This document shows, piece after piece, positions 53,319 to 62,411 of a DNA stretch of 64,000 nt; the first letter of the stretch is position 1; each line of letters starts with the position of its first letter. The position numbers were made by a program, and so were the translations under genes. The stretch spans positions 1,116,001 to 1,180,000 of the forward strand of contig CALOBN010000005.1 of the NCBI GenBank assembly GCA_942491555.1, given 5' to 3'. The stretch comes from Marinihelvus sp942491555. GTDB taxonomy: Bacteria; Pseudomonadota; Gammaproteobacteria; Xanthomonadales; SZUA-36. Under the pieces are notes generated by a model. That model saw only the letters and a program-made list of their open reading frames with translations, was not told the DNA's origin and searched no databases.

Positions 53319-55073
53319 TCAGTGGGCCAGTTGGGTCTGGTCGAGATACTGGGCGAGCTGCAGGCCTTTCTTGCGCACGTCCCCGGCAAGCCATTGCTCC
53401 AGGGCCTTACCGGCTACGCTGATATCGGTTTCCATGATGATTTTCTTAACTTCCAGCAGGGAGCGTGGTTGCATACTGAACTCGCGCAGGCCCAGGGCGA
53501 GCAGCAACCGGGTATAGCGCCGGTCACCGGCCATTTCGCCGCACACGGCAACCGGCAGATCAAGGCGGTGGGCAGTGGAAAAAATATGCTTGAGCAGAAA
53601 AATGACCCCTGGATGTTGCGGGTCATAGAGATGTGCCACGTGCTCATCAATACGGTCGGCTGCCAGCGTGTACTGGATCAGGTCGTTGGTTCCTACGGAA
53701 ATGAAATCGAGGTGGCGGCCGATCTGTTCCAGGGCGAGTGCCGCGGCAGGCACCTCGATCATACCGCCGAGCAACATTTTGCCGTCGATGGCCACGCCTT
53801 CCTGTTCAAGTTCATGGCGTGTTTCATCCAGCAGGGCGCGGACCGCCTTGACCTCCTTGTCCGTGGTCAGCATGGGAATCATGCAGCTCACGCGTCCGTG
53901 GCCCGAGGTACGCAGGATCGCGCGTAACTGGATCTTGAACAGGTCCACTTCACGCAGGCACAGGCGCACGGCGCGCAGGCCCAGAGCCGGGTTGGGGCTT
54001 TGGCGCAGACTGGCAAAGCTCAACATGCTGGCGTTCTTGTCGGCGCCGATGTCCAGGGTTCGAATCGTCAGCGGTGCACCGTCCAGACTGTCCAGGGCCT
54101 CCAGGTAGGAGGCGAATTGTGCTTCCTCATCGGGCGGCTCGCCCTGCATGAACAGATACTCGCTGCGAAACAGGCCGACCCCTTCGGCGCCGTCTTCCAG
54201 TGCCCGGCGAATATCGTCCGGCTTTTCCGCATTGGTCTGCATGGAAATGGCCACGCCATCCAGGGAGCGGGCGGGCATGCCGCGGGTCGTCTCCAGCGCT
54301 TTGCGGTAACGGTCGGATTCGGATTGCTTCTGCAGGTAGTGACGCAGAAGGGCTTCTTCCGGATCCGCAAATACGATCCCGTAGGCGCCGTCCAGGACCA
54401 GTTGCTCGCCTTCTGTTATCAGCGACTGGGCGCGCCGCACGCCCATGACCGCGGGAATGCCCATGCCGCGGGCCAGGATGGCCGTGTGCGAGTAGGGGCT
54501 GCCATGCTCGGTAATGACACCGGCCACACCCCGGTCATGGAGCACGGCCAGCTCATTGGGCGTCAGTTCCCGGGCCACGACCAGGGTCTGACCCAGCCGG
54601 TCGGGAACCTCACTGAGGGGTCGTTCCGTGGGTCCGGACGACAGGGATTGCTGCACCATGCGAATCACCTGAACGACGTCGTCCTCGCGGCCCCGGATGT
54701 AGTCGTCATCAATGGTCCTGAACTCCGCGACCAGTGTTTCAAGCTGCAATTGCAGGGCCCATTCTGCATTGCAAAGCTGTTCTTCGATATGGCGTGCCGA
54801 GGCCTGCACGATGCTGGAGTCACGCAGCATGGCCAGGTGGGTCCGGATGATTTCTTCACCGGAGGTTCCGGCTGCTTTGCGTAGCCGTTTGGCGAGGTCC
54901 TCCAGGTGCTCAGCGGCTTCCTCGCTGGCTGCCAGCAAGCGCTCGACTTCCTGCGCAACTGCCGCGGGTTTTACCCGGTACTCGACGATTTCAATTTCGT
55001 TGCGCTGAATATTATGTGCCTGACCGATGGCGATACCCGGCTCGACAATTTGTCCGGACAGGGCGAGGGTCAT
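53319..55073 (-). CDS. ptsI: phosphoenolpyruvate-protein phosphotransferase (EI)
   Basis: A 584-residue enzyme I without the GAF domain that marks PtsP. His196 in GSPYSHTAILARG is the phosphorylated residue; the PEP-binding C-terminal TIM barrel has GVGLFRSEYLFM near 300 and CGEMAGDRRYTRLLLALGL near 505. It passes phosphate from PEP to the neighbouring HPr. GTG-type overlap of 4 nt with the HPr gene shows coupling. No sugar permease is in the window. Confidence 0.93.
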   Translation of the reverse strand: MTLALSGQIVEPGIAIGQAHNIQRNEIEIVEYRVKPAAVAQEVERLLAASEEAAEHLEDLAKRLRKAAGTSGEEIIRTHLAMLRDSSIVQASARHIEEQLCNAEWALQLQLETLVAEFRTIDDDYIRGREDDVVQVIRMVQQSLSSGPTERPLSEVPDRLGQTLVVARELTPNELAVLHDRGVAGVITEHGSPYSHTAILARGMGIPAVMGVRRAQSLITEGEQLVLDGAYGIVFADPEEALLRHYLQKQSESDRYRKALETTRGMPARSLDGVAISMQTNAEKPDDIRRALEDGAEGVGLFRSEYLFMQGEPPDEEAQFASYLEALDSLDGAPLTIRTLDIGADKNASMLSFASLRQSPNPALGLRAVRLCLREVDLFKIQLRAILRTSGHGRVSCMIPMLTTDKEVKAVRALLDETRHELEQEGVAIDGKMLLGGMIEVPAAALALEQIGRHLDFISVGTNDLIQYTLAADRIDEHVAHLYDPQHPGVIFLLKHIFSTAHRLDLPVAVCGEMAGDRRYTRLLLALGLREFSMQPRSLLEVKKIIMETDISVAGKALEQWLAGDVRKKGLQLAQYLDQTQLAH

Positions 55074-55342
55074 CCCATTTCTCCAAAGCCGTCCTGTACC
55101 AGTGCGAGCACCCCGCTGAGGGCTTCCCGGGCATCGGGGCCTTCGGTTTCGATGCGCAGCTCGGCGCCTTTGGCGGCGGCGAGCATCAGCACGCCCATGA
55201 TCGACTTGCCGTTGACTGTTTTATCGCGACAGCTGATGCGCACCTCACTCTCATAGGCGTTCGACCGCTCGACCAGTTTGGCCGCAGCGCGGGCATGCAG
55301 CCCAAGCTCGTTAACGATGGTAACGGTGTCCTGGGCGATCAT
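55070..55342 (-). CDS. ptsH: HPr-family phosphocarrier protein
   Basis: A 90-residue HPr with the EI target His16 (GLHARAAAK) and a serine, Ser47, in NGKSIMGVLML at the site that HPr kinase phosphorylates. Both sites being present agrees with the hprK gene nearby. It overlaps the genes on both sides by 4 nt. Confidence 0.94.
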   Translation of the reverse strand: MIAQDTVTIVNELGLHARAAAKLVERSNAYESEVRISCRDKTVNGKSIMGVLMLAAAKGAELRIETEGPDAREALSGVLALVQDGFGEMG

Positions 55343-55716
55343 TCCGGTTCCATGATGGCCTTGCGACCACCCTCCATGACCAGCGTGCGCAGTTCATCCA
55401 GCGGCCGGTCGCGGTAGTTCCAGGCGCGGATCAGCATGGGCATATTCAGTCCGCTGACGACCACCCCCAGGTCCGGGGAAGCCTCCCGGGCGCGGTTGCT
55501 TGGCGTCGCACCGGGCAGGTCGGTCAGAATCAGAACGCCATCGCCCCGGTCGATACGGGCCAGCCTTTCGGCCAGTCCGATACGCGGGTCACGGGTGCCC
55601 GAATCAAGCTCTGAGATATGGATCTCGTCCAGCGAAACGCCCAGCAATTCGGCTGCCTGCTTGCGCATGGCAGTGGCAATTCCAGGATGGGTGACGAGTG
55701 CGATGGCGACGGTCAT
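55339..55716 (-). CDS. mannose-type PTS EIIA domain protein
   Basis: A 125-residue EIIA of the mannose/fructose family with the phosphorylated His10 in ALVTHPGIA and the dimer-type core GVLILTDLPGATPSN near 60. Single-domain EIIA(Man) without EIIB, EIIC or EIID genes nearby is usual in proteobacterial PTS-Ntr clusters, where it is thought to be regulatory. Overlaps rapZ and ptsH by 4 nt each. Confidence 0.9.
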   Translation of the reverse strand: MTVAIALVTHPGIATAMRKQAAELLGVSLDEIHISELDSGTRDPRIGLAERLARIDRGDGVLILTDLPGATPSNRAREASPDLGVVVSGLNMPMLIRAWNYRDRPLDELRTLVMEGGRKAIMEPE

Positions 55717-56600
55717 GGGCTGAGCTCGCGGTGATAAAGCATGACTTCCGGGAAGCGCGTGCTGAGTTGTGCCGTCAGTCGCTCTGCCAGGAATACGGAC
55801 CGGTGCCGGCCGCCGGTGCAGCCGATGCCAACGGTAACGAAATTGCGATCTCCGGCCTCAAAGGTGGGCAGCCACTGAGCCAGAAACGCGTAAATATCAT
55901 CGCCCAGTTGTATCACCATGGGTTCTTTTTCCAGCCAGGAAGCCACCTCCGCCTCCTGTCCGGTCATAGCGCGCAGTGAATCTTCCCAGTGCGGATTGGG
56001 CAGGCAACGGACATCAAACATGAAGTCCACGTCCACCGGTGCGCCTTTGCTGAAGCCGAAGGACTGGATCACGACTGTCATCTGCTCGGTACCCGGCCCC
56101 ACACAGCGCCAGGTCTGGTGCTTTAGCTGATGGATATTGGTTGCGGATGTATCGAGCTCCCAGTCGGCCGCCTGACGCAGTGGCTCAAGCAGGTGACGTT
56201 CTTTTTCGATAGCTGCCTGCAGCACGCCTTCGCCCTGGGCGAGCGGGTGGCGCCGCCGGGTTTCTCCGAAACGTTTGACCAGGGTGGCGTCCTGCGCATT
56301 GAGGAACAGCAATTGCGTGCGCACACCACTGGCCCGTAGCCGTTCAAGCCAGCCGGGAATATCGGCAAAATCAAGGCCGGAAGAGCGCACATCCATTCCC
56401 AGTGCGACCCGCGCATATTTTTCGGGTTCGGCCTCAATATAGGCGGCAAAATCATGCATGAGTTCCGCGGGCAGGTTATCGATGCAGTGGTAGCGCATAT
56501 CTTCCAGCGCCTTGAGCGCTGTCGATTTGCCTGCGCCGGAAAGGCCGGTGACGATAATGACATGAGGCGGTGGCACGGCGCTTTGCATGTTTCTATTCAT
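55713..56600 (-). CDS. rapZ: RNase adapter protein RapZ
   Basis: 295 residues from ATG 56600, overlapping hprK's stop by 8 nt; ATG 56588, with GGAT upstream, would begin closer to the conserved domain. Walker A is VTGLSGAGKS, followed by LEDMRYHCIDNLPAEL. The C-terminal half has SFGFSKGAPVDVDFMFDVRCLPNP and IGCTGGRHRSVFLAERL. In E. coli it guides RNase E to the GlmZ small RNA and so controls GlmS and cell-envelope precursor supply. Confidence 0.96.
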   Translation of the reverse strand: MNRNMQSAVPPPHVIIVTGLSGAGKSTALKALEDMRYHCIDNLPAELMHDFAAYIEAEPEKYARVALGMDVRSSGLDFADIPGWLERLRASGVRTQLLFLNAQDATLVKRFGETRRRHPLAQGEGVLQAAIEKERHLLEPLRQAADWELDTSATNIHQLKHQTWRCVGPGTEQMTVVIQSFGFSKGAPVDVDFMFDVRCLPNPHWEDSLRAMTGQEAEVASWLEKEPMVIQLGDDIYAFLAQWLPTFEAGDRNFVTVGIGCTGGRHRSVFLAERLTAQLSTRFPEVMLYHRELSP

Positions 56601-57555
56601 CCCAGTTAGCACGCTGGCCGCGCAGTATTCGAGAGTGCCGCTCCAGAAAGGCTGAAGCGGCATCATAGCCCTTCATACGAAGCATGAAATCCCGCACTGC
56701 GGCCTCGGTAATCACCGCCATATTACGCCCGGCAAGCACAGGGAGTGTGATGGTGGGAATGGTCAATCCCATGACATCGCGTGTGCTGGTAGCACCACGC
56801 AGCCGGTCAATGTTCTCGGGCGCGGTGTTTCCTTCAGGAATGTGCAGATGCACGATCAGGCGCAGGAACTTGTTCAGCTTGATCGCCGCATCGCCGAACA
56901 TTTCCCGCACATTGAGTACACCGAGACCGCGTACTTCGAGACAGTCCTGCAGGGCCTCGGGGCAAGCGCCGTCGATCATCTCGGGGGTGACCTGGGTAAA
57001 TTCCGGTGCATCGTCGGCGATCAGGCGATGGCCACGATTCAGCAACTCCAGAGCCAGTTCACTCTTGCCGCTGCCGGCCCCGCCGGTAATCAGCACCCCG
57101 ATGGTGAATATCTCCATGAACACGCCGTGCAAGGTAGCGCGCTGAGCGAGTGTACGGCTGATGTGGTATTGAAGAAAATTGACCAGATCGTAGCTTGTCT
57201 CACTGGAGCGCAGCAGCGGTTTGCCCGCTGCTTGTGCGGCATCCGCCAGATCTTCCGGCACGTCCAGGCCGCCGCCGACCACCACGGCGAGCAGGCCGCC
57301 GGTAAAGATGCGCTCGAGCGTGATGGTGCGTTCAGCAGCGGTCAGATTCGCCAGGTATTGAAGCTCCTCGGCGCCGATAACCTGCACACGGTTCGGGTGT
57401 ATCAGGTTCAGATAGCCCGCCAGGGCCGGCCGCGAGGACATGTCCTCCTCGCTGAGGATTGAGTCAGTGGCATGATCCGCCTGAACTACCCAGTGCAGGT
57501 CGAGTCGTTCTTGCAGGTGCCCGTAAAGATCAAGTGCTGTGAGCGTGCGGGTCAA
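56593..57555 (-). CDS. hprK: HPr kinase/phosphorylase
   Basis: A 320-residue HprK. His144 (LHGVF) and the P-loop GGAGSGKS at 158-165 are visible, followed by the signature EVRGLGVLNVREMFGD and a C-terminal GRNMAVITEAAVRDFMLRMKGYD helix. It phosphorylates and dephosphorylates Ser47 of HPr. The gene is absent from enteric bacteria but found in other gammaproteobacteria and alphaproteobacteria. It sits 12 bp after ptsN and overlaps rapZ. Confidence 0.95.
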   Translation of the reverse strand: MTRTLTALDLYGHLQERLDLHWVVQADHATDSILSEEDMSSRPALAGYLNLIHPNRVQVIGAEELQYLANLTAAERTITLERIFTGGLLAVVVGGGLDVPEDLADAAQAAGKPLLRSSETSYDLVNFLQYHISRTLAQRATLHGVFMEIFTIGVLITGGAGSGKSELALELLNRGHRLIADDAPEFTQVTPEMIDGACPEALQDCLEVRGLGVLNVREMFGDAAIKLNKFLRLIVHLHIPEGNTAPENIDRLRGATSTRDVMGLTIPTITLPVLAGRNMAVITEAAVRDFMLRMKGYDAASAFLERHSRILRGQRANWDE

Positions 57556-57567
57556 TGTCCTGACAAA

Positions 57568-58023
57568 TCAGTGATGGGTGCGCGACAGTAACTGCACGAG
57601 TTCCGTCGCATCGTCCGCGGCCCGCAGTTGCTTAAGCAGCTCCTCATCGCTGAATTTTTCCGCAATCTCAGCCAGCAGTTTCAGGTGATCCGTGGTGCAG
57701 TGCTCGGGAACGGCCAGGGCAAACAGCAGGTCAACGGGCTTACCGTCGACCGCATCAAAGGCCAGTGGTTTGGCCAGACGAATGAAAACCGCCTGCACCC
57801 GTGAGGAACCGGTCACGCGGCCATGCGGAATGGCCACACCTTTGCCGAGACCTGTGCTGCCGAGACGCTCGCGGGCACACAGACTCTCAAAGACCTCCCG
57901 TGCGTTGAGCCCTTCATCCTCCTTGGCGAGCGCCTGGCTGATCACCTCCAGGAGCCGCTTCTTACTGCTGGTCTTTACCTGCGGAAGCACACTGTCCGCG
58001 CTGATCAGGTCGTCAACTAACAT
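57568..58023 (-). CDS. ptsN: nitrogen-regulatory PTS IIA protein (EIIA-Ntr)
   Basis: A 151-residue EIIA of the fructose/mannitol fold. The phosphorylated His67 is in GVAIPHGRV. It receives phosphate from HPr and regulates, in other species, K+ uptake and stress responses. Directly downstream of hpf in the same order as E. coli rpoN-hpf-ptsN. Confidence 0.95.
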   Translation of the reverse strand: MLVDDLISADSVLPQVKTSSKKRLLEVISQALAKEDEGLNAREVFESLCARERLGSTGLGKGVAIPHGRVTGSSRVQAVFIRLAKPLAFDAVDGKPVDLLFALAVPEHCTTDHLKLLAEIAEKFSDEELLKQLRAADDATELVQLLSRTHH

Positions 58024-58062
58024 AGATTATCTTCCGGGAAACGGCCGGGTGGGGCCGATTGG

Positions 58063-58386
58063 TCAGCCGTCTGCTTCCAACTGGGAAGGCTTGGTGGCGT
58101 GGTGCTCACTGAGCTTGCTTTTGAGGCGACGGACCTGGCGATCGATTTTATCGGTCAGTCCATCGATGGAGGCATACATATCTTCACTGGTATCGGTAGC
58201 AAAAAGCTTACGTCCGGCGGCGAGCACCGTGGCTTCCGCGATCTGGTCGAGCTTTTCTACGCTGAGAATGACATCGATGGAATTCACCTGGTCAAAGTGG
58301 CGGGTCAGTTTCTGCATTTTTTCAGTAACGTAAGCACGCATTGCGGGCGTGACTTCCACGTGGTGTCCGGTAATTGTAAATTGCAT
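58063..58386 (-). CDS. hpf: ribosome hibernation-promoting factor, short form
   Basis: 107 residues from ATG 58386, with AGGAG 7 nt upstream; the frame is open further but the conserved protein begins at MQFTITGHHVEVTPAMRAYV. The short length and beta-alpha-beta pattern mark HPF/YfiA rather than the long form. It inactivates ribosomes in stationary phase. Confidence 0.94.
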   Translation of the reverse strand: MQFTITGHHVEVTPAMRAYVTEKMQKLTRHFDQVNSIDVILSVEKLDQIAEATVLAAGRKLFATDTSEDMYASIDGLTDKIDRQVRRLKSKLSEHHATKPSQLEADG

Positions 58387-58462
58387 TGGGTCGCTCCTGT
58401 TGCTTTGAGCTGGTAGGCCTTCTGATTCTATACGGCGTTTCCAGCGTTTCCTAGTGCGAAAC

Positions 58463-59938
58463 TTAACGTCCGGATCGTCCGGCAGATAATCGGCGCCAGG
58501 CCTTGCGCCGGTCGCTGCTCGAGCCGATGCCCAGGGACTCCCGGTACTTCGCAACGGTTCGGCGTGCAGCCTTGATGCCGGTCTGCTCCAGCAGCCTGGA
58601 AAGTTCCAGGTCGCTGAGTGGTTTTCCTGGTGGTTCCGCATTAATGAGTGTGGCGAGCCGGGCCTTGACCGAGGTGGCGCTGACGGTGCCGCCGTCGGTG
58701 GTATCAACATGGCTCGAGAAGAAATACTTCAGTTCAAACATTCCCCTGGGGGTGAGCAGATATTTGCGGGTGGTGGCCCGTGATACGGTCGACTCATGAA
58801 CTTTCGCTTGTTCCGATATATCCTTTAATATCAGAGGTTTCATGGCTATGTCGCCATGTTCCAAAAAGCCCTGCTGGGCATCGACAATACACTGGGACAC
58901 GGTCAGCAGCGTGCGGTTGCGTAGCTCCAGACTGGACAGCAACCAACGGGCCTCCTGCAGGCGGCCTTCGAGGTACTTCTTGTCTTTGGCGCCACCGGAT
59001 TTGCGCAGCAGCTGGATGTAATATTTGTTCAGGCGCAGCTGCGGGTCATTTTCCGGGCTCAGCGCTGTTACCCAGCGACCGTCGACCTGCTTGATGTAGA
59101 CGTCCGGAACCAGGTACTCATCCGCCCGGTTGTCATAACGCGAGCCGGGCCGCGGTTCGAGGCTGCGAATCAGGTCGATCGCGTTTTCCACGCGGTCGGG
59201 ATCGGTGTTGAGCTCCTGCGCCAGCTGCGCATGCTCACCGGCGACGATGAAATCCAGGAAATCGCGGGCAATACGTTTGGCGATATCAAGGCCCGGGGTG
59301 TTGCCCGGCAGCACGGCCAGCTGCACACGAATACATTCCGCCGGGTCGCGGCTGGCTACACCGACCGGCTCCATGCGCTGAATACGCTGCAAAACAGCCT
59401 CTACCTGCGCGGCTTCGACCCGGTGCTCCGGTGCGAGGCTGGCAGCGATCTCCATGATGTCATCAGCGAGGTAGCCGTCTTCGTCCAGGGCAAAAATGAT
59501 GGCTGCAGCAATCGCAGCATCCAAATCGTTGAATTGCCCGAGACTGACCTGGAACAGCAGGTGCTCACGCAGCGAGTCACCGCCCCGGTCCTCAATTTGT
59601 GTTTCCCGGTCATCGCTGAAGGACCGGGATTCGCCCCAGTTGTCCCCCAGGCCACTGTCCTCACCCCAGTCATCAGAGCCAAAGGGATCTTCATAAGGTT
59701 CATCTGTGGCGGCGTCATACTCGGTGTCCGCCGTTTCACGGTCGCTGCCATCCTCTGCCCGCTGCTCATCCTGTTGCTCACCGGGTTCGGCCTGTTCCAG
59801 GATCGGATTGGCTTCCAGGGTTTCCTGGATGTACTCACGTAACTCGATACGGTTCAGCTGTAAGAGGCGGATCGCCTGTTGCAACTGCGGGGCAAGCGCA
59901 AGCTTCTGGGTAAGGCGAAGTTGGAGTGACTGATCCAT
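58463..59938 (-). CDS. rpoN: RNA polymerase sigma-54 factor
   Basis: 491 residues. Region I at the N-terminus is Gln/Leu-rich (LRLTQKLALAPQLQQAIRLLQL), region II is acidic (about 50-115), region III binds core and DNA, and the RpoN box near 466-475 reads ARRTVAKYRE. It needs AAA+ activators to open promoters. Three bp after lptB's stop side, in the usual lptB-rpoN-hpf-ptsN order. Confidence 0.97.
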   Translation of the reverse strand: MDQSLQLRLTQKLALAPQLQQAIRLLQLNRIELREYIQETLEANPILEQAEPGEQQDEQRAEDGSDRETADTEYDAATDEPYEDPFGSDDWGEDSGLGDNWGESRSFSDDRETQIEDRGGDSLREHLLFQVSLGQFNDLDAAIAAAIIFALDEDGYLADDIMEIAASLAPEHRVEAAQVEAVLQRIQRMEPVGVASRDPAECIRVQLAVLPGNTPGLDIAKRIARDFLDFIVAGEHAQLAQELNTDPDRVENAIDLIRSLEPRPGSRYDNRADEYLVPDVYIKQVDGRWVTALSPENDPQLRLNKYYIQLLRKSGGAKDKKYLEGRLQEARWLLSSLELRNRTLLTVSQCIVDAQQGFLEHGDIAMKPLILKDISEQAKVHESTVSRATTRKYLLTPRGMFELKYFFSSHVDTTDGGTVSATSVKARLATLINAEPPGKPLSDLELSRLLEQTGIKAARRTVAKYRESLGIGSSSDRRKAWRRLSAGRSGR

Positions 59939-59941
59939 GGG

Positions 59942-60661
59942 TCAGAGACGGAATTCCTCACCCAGGTAGACACTGCGCACATCCTCGTTCTCAAGGATCT
60001 GCTGGGGTGTGCCTTCGGCAAGAATCTGTCCTTCTGCCAGAATGTAGGCGTGGTCGCAGATGCCGAGGGTTTCACGCACATTGTGATCCGTGATAAGCAC
60101 CCCGATGCCACGATCTTTCAGGTGTTCAACGATGCTCTGGATTTCGCGCACGGAGATCGGATCGACGCCGGCAAATGGTTCATCCAGCAAAATGAAGCGT
60201 GGTTTGGAGGCGAGGGCCCGGGCGATTTCCACCCGGCGGCGCTCGCCACCGGAAAGGCTCACGCCGGACTGGCTGGCCAGGTGGGCAACACCCAGCTCTT
60301 CGAGCAGGCCCTGCAACACATCCTCCCGGCCGGTCCGGTCAAGATCTTTGCGCAGTTCCAGGATGGCCATGACGTTATCGCGCACAGACAGCTTGCGAAA
60401 AATGCTCGCTTCCTGCGGCAGGTATCCGACACCCAGACCGGAGCGGATATTGACTGGTTGATGGGTCACGTCGTTGCCGTCGACCGTGATACGCCCCTCG
60501 CTGGCAGGTATCAATCCTACGATCATGTAAAAACAGGTGGTTTTGCCGGCGCCGTTCGGGCCGAGGAGACCGACGACCCGGCCTGGCTCAACCTGCATGC
60601 TGACGCCGCGGACCACGTGTCGCTTGCGGTAGGACTTATGAAGGTTTTCGGTCTGCAGCAT
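59942..60661 (-). CDS. lptB: LPS export ABC transporter ATP-binding protein LptB
   Basis: 239 residues from ATG 60661, one base after the lptA stop. ABC motifs: Walker A GPNGAGKTT, signature SGGERRRVEIARAL, Walker B FILLDEPFAGVDP and a switch His in LITDHNVRE. It powers LPS extraction with LptFG, which are not in the window. Confidence 0.97.
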   Translation of the reverse strand: MLQTENLHKSYRKRHVVRGVSMQVEPGRVVGLLGPNGAGKTTCFYMIVGLIPASEGRITVDGNDVTHQPVNIRSGLGVGYLPQEASIFRKLSVRDNVMAILELRKDLDRTGREDVLQGLLEELGVAHLASQSGVSLSGGERRRVEIARALASKPRFILLDEPFAGVDPISVREIQSIVEHLKDRGIGVLITDHNVRETLGICDHAYILAEGQILAEGTPQQILENEDVRSVYLGEEFRL

Positions 60662-60662
60662 G

Positions 60663-61286
60663 TCAGTTATCGGGGTCGGAGTCTTCGCCGGCCTCATCTT
60701 CAACCGCATCCGGCAGATCGGTGGGCGGATCTGCCGGCGGGTTGTCAGGCGTATCGTCAGGCGCCGACTGTTGAAGGTCACTGGCAACCTCCGGCTCCAG
60801 CCGGATACTCAGGCGGCCGTCACCATTGTCCGAACCGGTGCCTTCGAAATGCTGTGTATCGAGATCATAGGTCAGGACATCGCCGCTGATGCGGTATTGG
60901 GGGTGAGTCACATCCGCTGCACCGGCCAGTTCCACGGTGCCGTCTTTCACCTCGTAGGTAATCCGGTTGGCTTGTGCATTCACCATGCCTTGCTCTTCGA
61001 TTTCCTGTTCCAGCGTTGCCGGGTTGCCGGTAAACGTTACGCGGATGACCTTGCCGTCCTTTTTCAAAGCCTCGGCCTCATCAGCCAGGATAAGCAGGCT
61101 GCCCTGGCGGATTTCCACGCGCCCTTTAAAGACCGTCTCACCATCACCAAACGAACCACCCGAATCCTGCGACTTGAGATACAGTGGCTGCTGCCGGTCA
61201 GACTCCAGTGCCTGGGCGGTGTTCAAGCTTATGAGCGAGGCGAGCAGAAACACTGCTGCGCGCTGAGACTTATTGCGGTATGACAT
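60663..61286 (-). CDS. lptA: LPS transport periplasmic protein LptA with acidic C-terminal tail
   Basis: 207 residues from ATG 61286 (AAGG 5 nt upstream), overlapping lptC by 17 nt; ATG 61304 is possible. Signal peptide ends near NTAQA. The beta-jellyroll core (about 25-170) has GSLLILADEAEALKKDGKV and ANRITYEVKDGTVELAGAADV. The last 35 or so residues form an unusual Asp/Pro-rich tail (for example DDTPDNPPADPPTDLPDAV) not found in E. coli LptA. Confidence 0.92.
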   Translation of the reverse strand: MSYRNKSQRAAVFLLASLISLNTAQALESDRQQPLYLKSQDSGGSFGDGETVFKGRVEIRQGSLLILADEAEALKKDGKVIRVTFTGNPATLEQEIEEQGMVNAQANRITYEVKDGTVELAGAADVTHPQYRISGDVLTYDLDTQHFEGTGSDNGDGRLSIRLEPEVASDLQQSAPDDTPDNPPADPPTDLPDAVEDEAGEDSDPDN

Positions 61287-61836
61287 AGGTACCTTGGACA
61301 TCATTATCCAGCTGAAATTCGTTTTTGATCATGTCGACCCTGAAACCGACAGCGCGCATTTCCCCGGAACTGTCGGTTAACCGGACCGCCTCATCAGAGT
61401 GGGCGACGCGGTCATCGACCAGCAACACCACCTCGGTGGCCTCAATATTGAGCGCATCTTCGGCCTGTGCGCCTTCGCGTTCAAGCAGGACTTGTCCGCC
61501 CAGAAACACTTCCGACTGGTCATCGCTGATAATCGCCGAGTCGGCTTCAAGATACCAGCGATAGCCTTCATGGCTGAGTTCGACCCGGGGGTCTTCAACG
61601 CGTCCGATACGGGTCATTGCATCATTGGTCAGCCGCGGCGACCACATGCGCAAGGCCGGTTTGCCAACCTCATCAAAGGCGCGCATTTCGAAGTTCTCCA
61701 GCGCATAGTTCAGGCGCGTGTCGAGGCCCTCGGTGGGGCCGTCCTCCTCATCGCCCCGGTCACCGGTAAGCCAGAAAGTAAAAATGGCCAGGCCGGCCGC
61801 GACGACGATGCCGCGCCGCGTGCTGCGGGACATCAT
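61270..61836 (-). CDS. lptC: LPS export system protein LptC
   Basis: 188 residues with one N-terminal membrane anchor (about 8-24) and a periplasmic beta-jellyroll (LNYALENFEMRAFDEVGKPALRMW and onward). It takes LPS from LptBFG and gives it to LptA. Follows kdsC on the minus strand, 38 bp after. Confidence 0.92.
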   Translation of the reverse strand: MMSRSTRRGIVVAAGLAIFTFWLTGDRGDEEDGPTEGLDTRLNYALENFEMRAFDEVGKPALRMWSPRLTNDAMTRIGRVEDPRVELSHEGYRWYLEADSAIISDDQSEVFLGGQVLLEREGAQAEDALNIEATEVVLLVDDRVAHSDEAVRLTDSSGEMRAVGFRVDMIKNEFQLDNDVQGTYVIPQ

Positions 61837-61874
61837 GGCTGCAGATTCATTCGGGTAATCTTATGCATTTGGCT

Positions 61875-62411
61875 TCAGACACCAAAGCGCGCCAGCAGTG
61901 CCGCCTTGGCGCCATGGGCCTCAAGTAACAGCTCACACAGGTTGCGCACCGCGCCTTCGCCGCCGCGCTGCGGCGTGATCCAGTGGCAGTGTTGCTTGAT
62001 GTCATCACCCGCATCGGGGACCGTTACGGCCAGTCCGGCACGCAGCAGAACCGGCAGATCAATCCAGTCATCACCGGCGTAACAGACCTGGTCGTCGTGC
62101 ATGCCGGTCTTCTTCAAAAGGTCATGGTAGGCCGTCAGTTTGTCGTCCTCACCCTGGTAGACGTGCTCAATGCCGAGGCTCGCGGCGCGTTGCGCAACGA
62201 TTTTCGAGGCGCGGCCGGTGATGACCGCCAGGGTAATACCAATTCCCTGAACTGCTTTTAAGCCCAGACCATCCCGCGTGCTGAAAGCCTTCAGCTCATT
62301 CCCGTCATTGTCAAAATACAGGCGGCCATCGGTCAGCACGCCATCCACGTCCAGGGCAAGCAGCTGGATGCGCCGGGCCCGCTCGATCAATTCAGGGTCA
62401 TGACTTGTCAT
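61875..62411 (-). CDS. kdsC: 3-deoxy-D-manno-octulosonate 8-phosphate phosphatase
   Basis: A 178-residue C0-type HAD phosphatase. The nucleophile Asp is in LALDVDGVLTDGRLYF, with TGRASKIV and CYAGDDWIDLPVLLRAGLAV downstream. It makes KDO from KDO-8-P for LPS. It begins on the base after the kdsD stop. Confidence 0.96.
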   Translation of the reverse strand: MTSHDPELIERARRIQLLALDVDGVLTDGRLYFDNDGNELKAFSTRDGLGLKAVQGIGITLAVITGRASKIVAQRAASLGIEHVYQGEDDKLTAYHDLLKKTGMHDDQVCYAGDDWIDLPVLLRAGLAVTVPDAGDDIKQHCHWITPQRGGEGAVRNLCELLLEAHGAKAALLARFGV

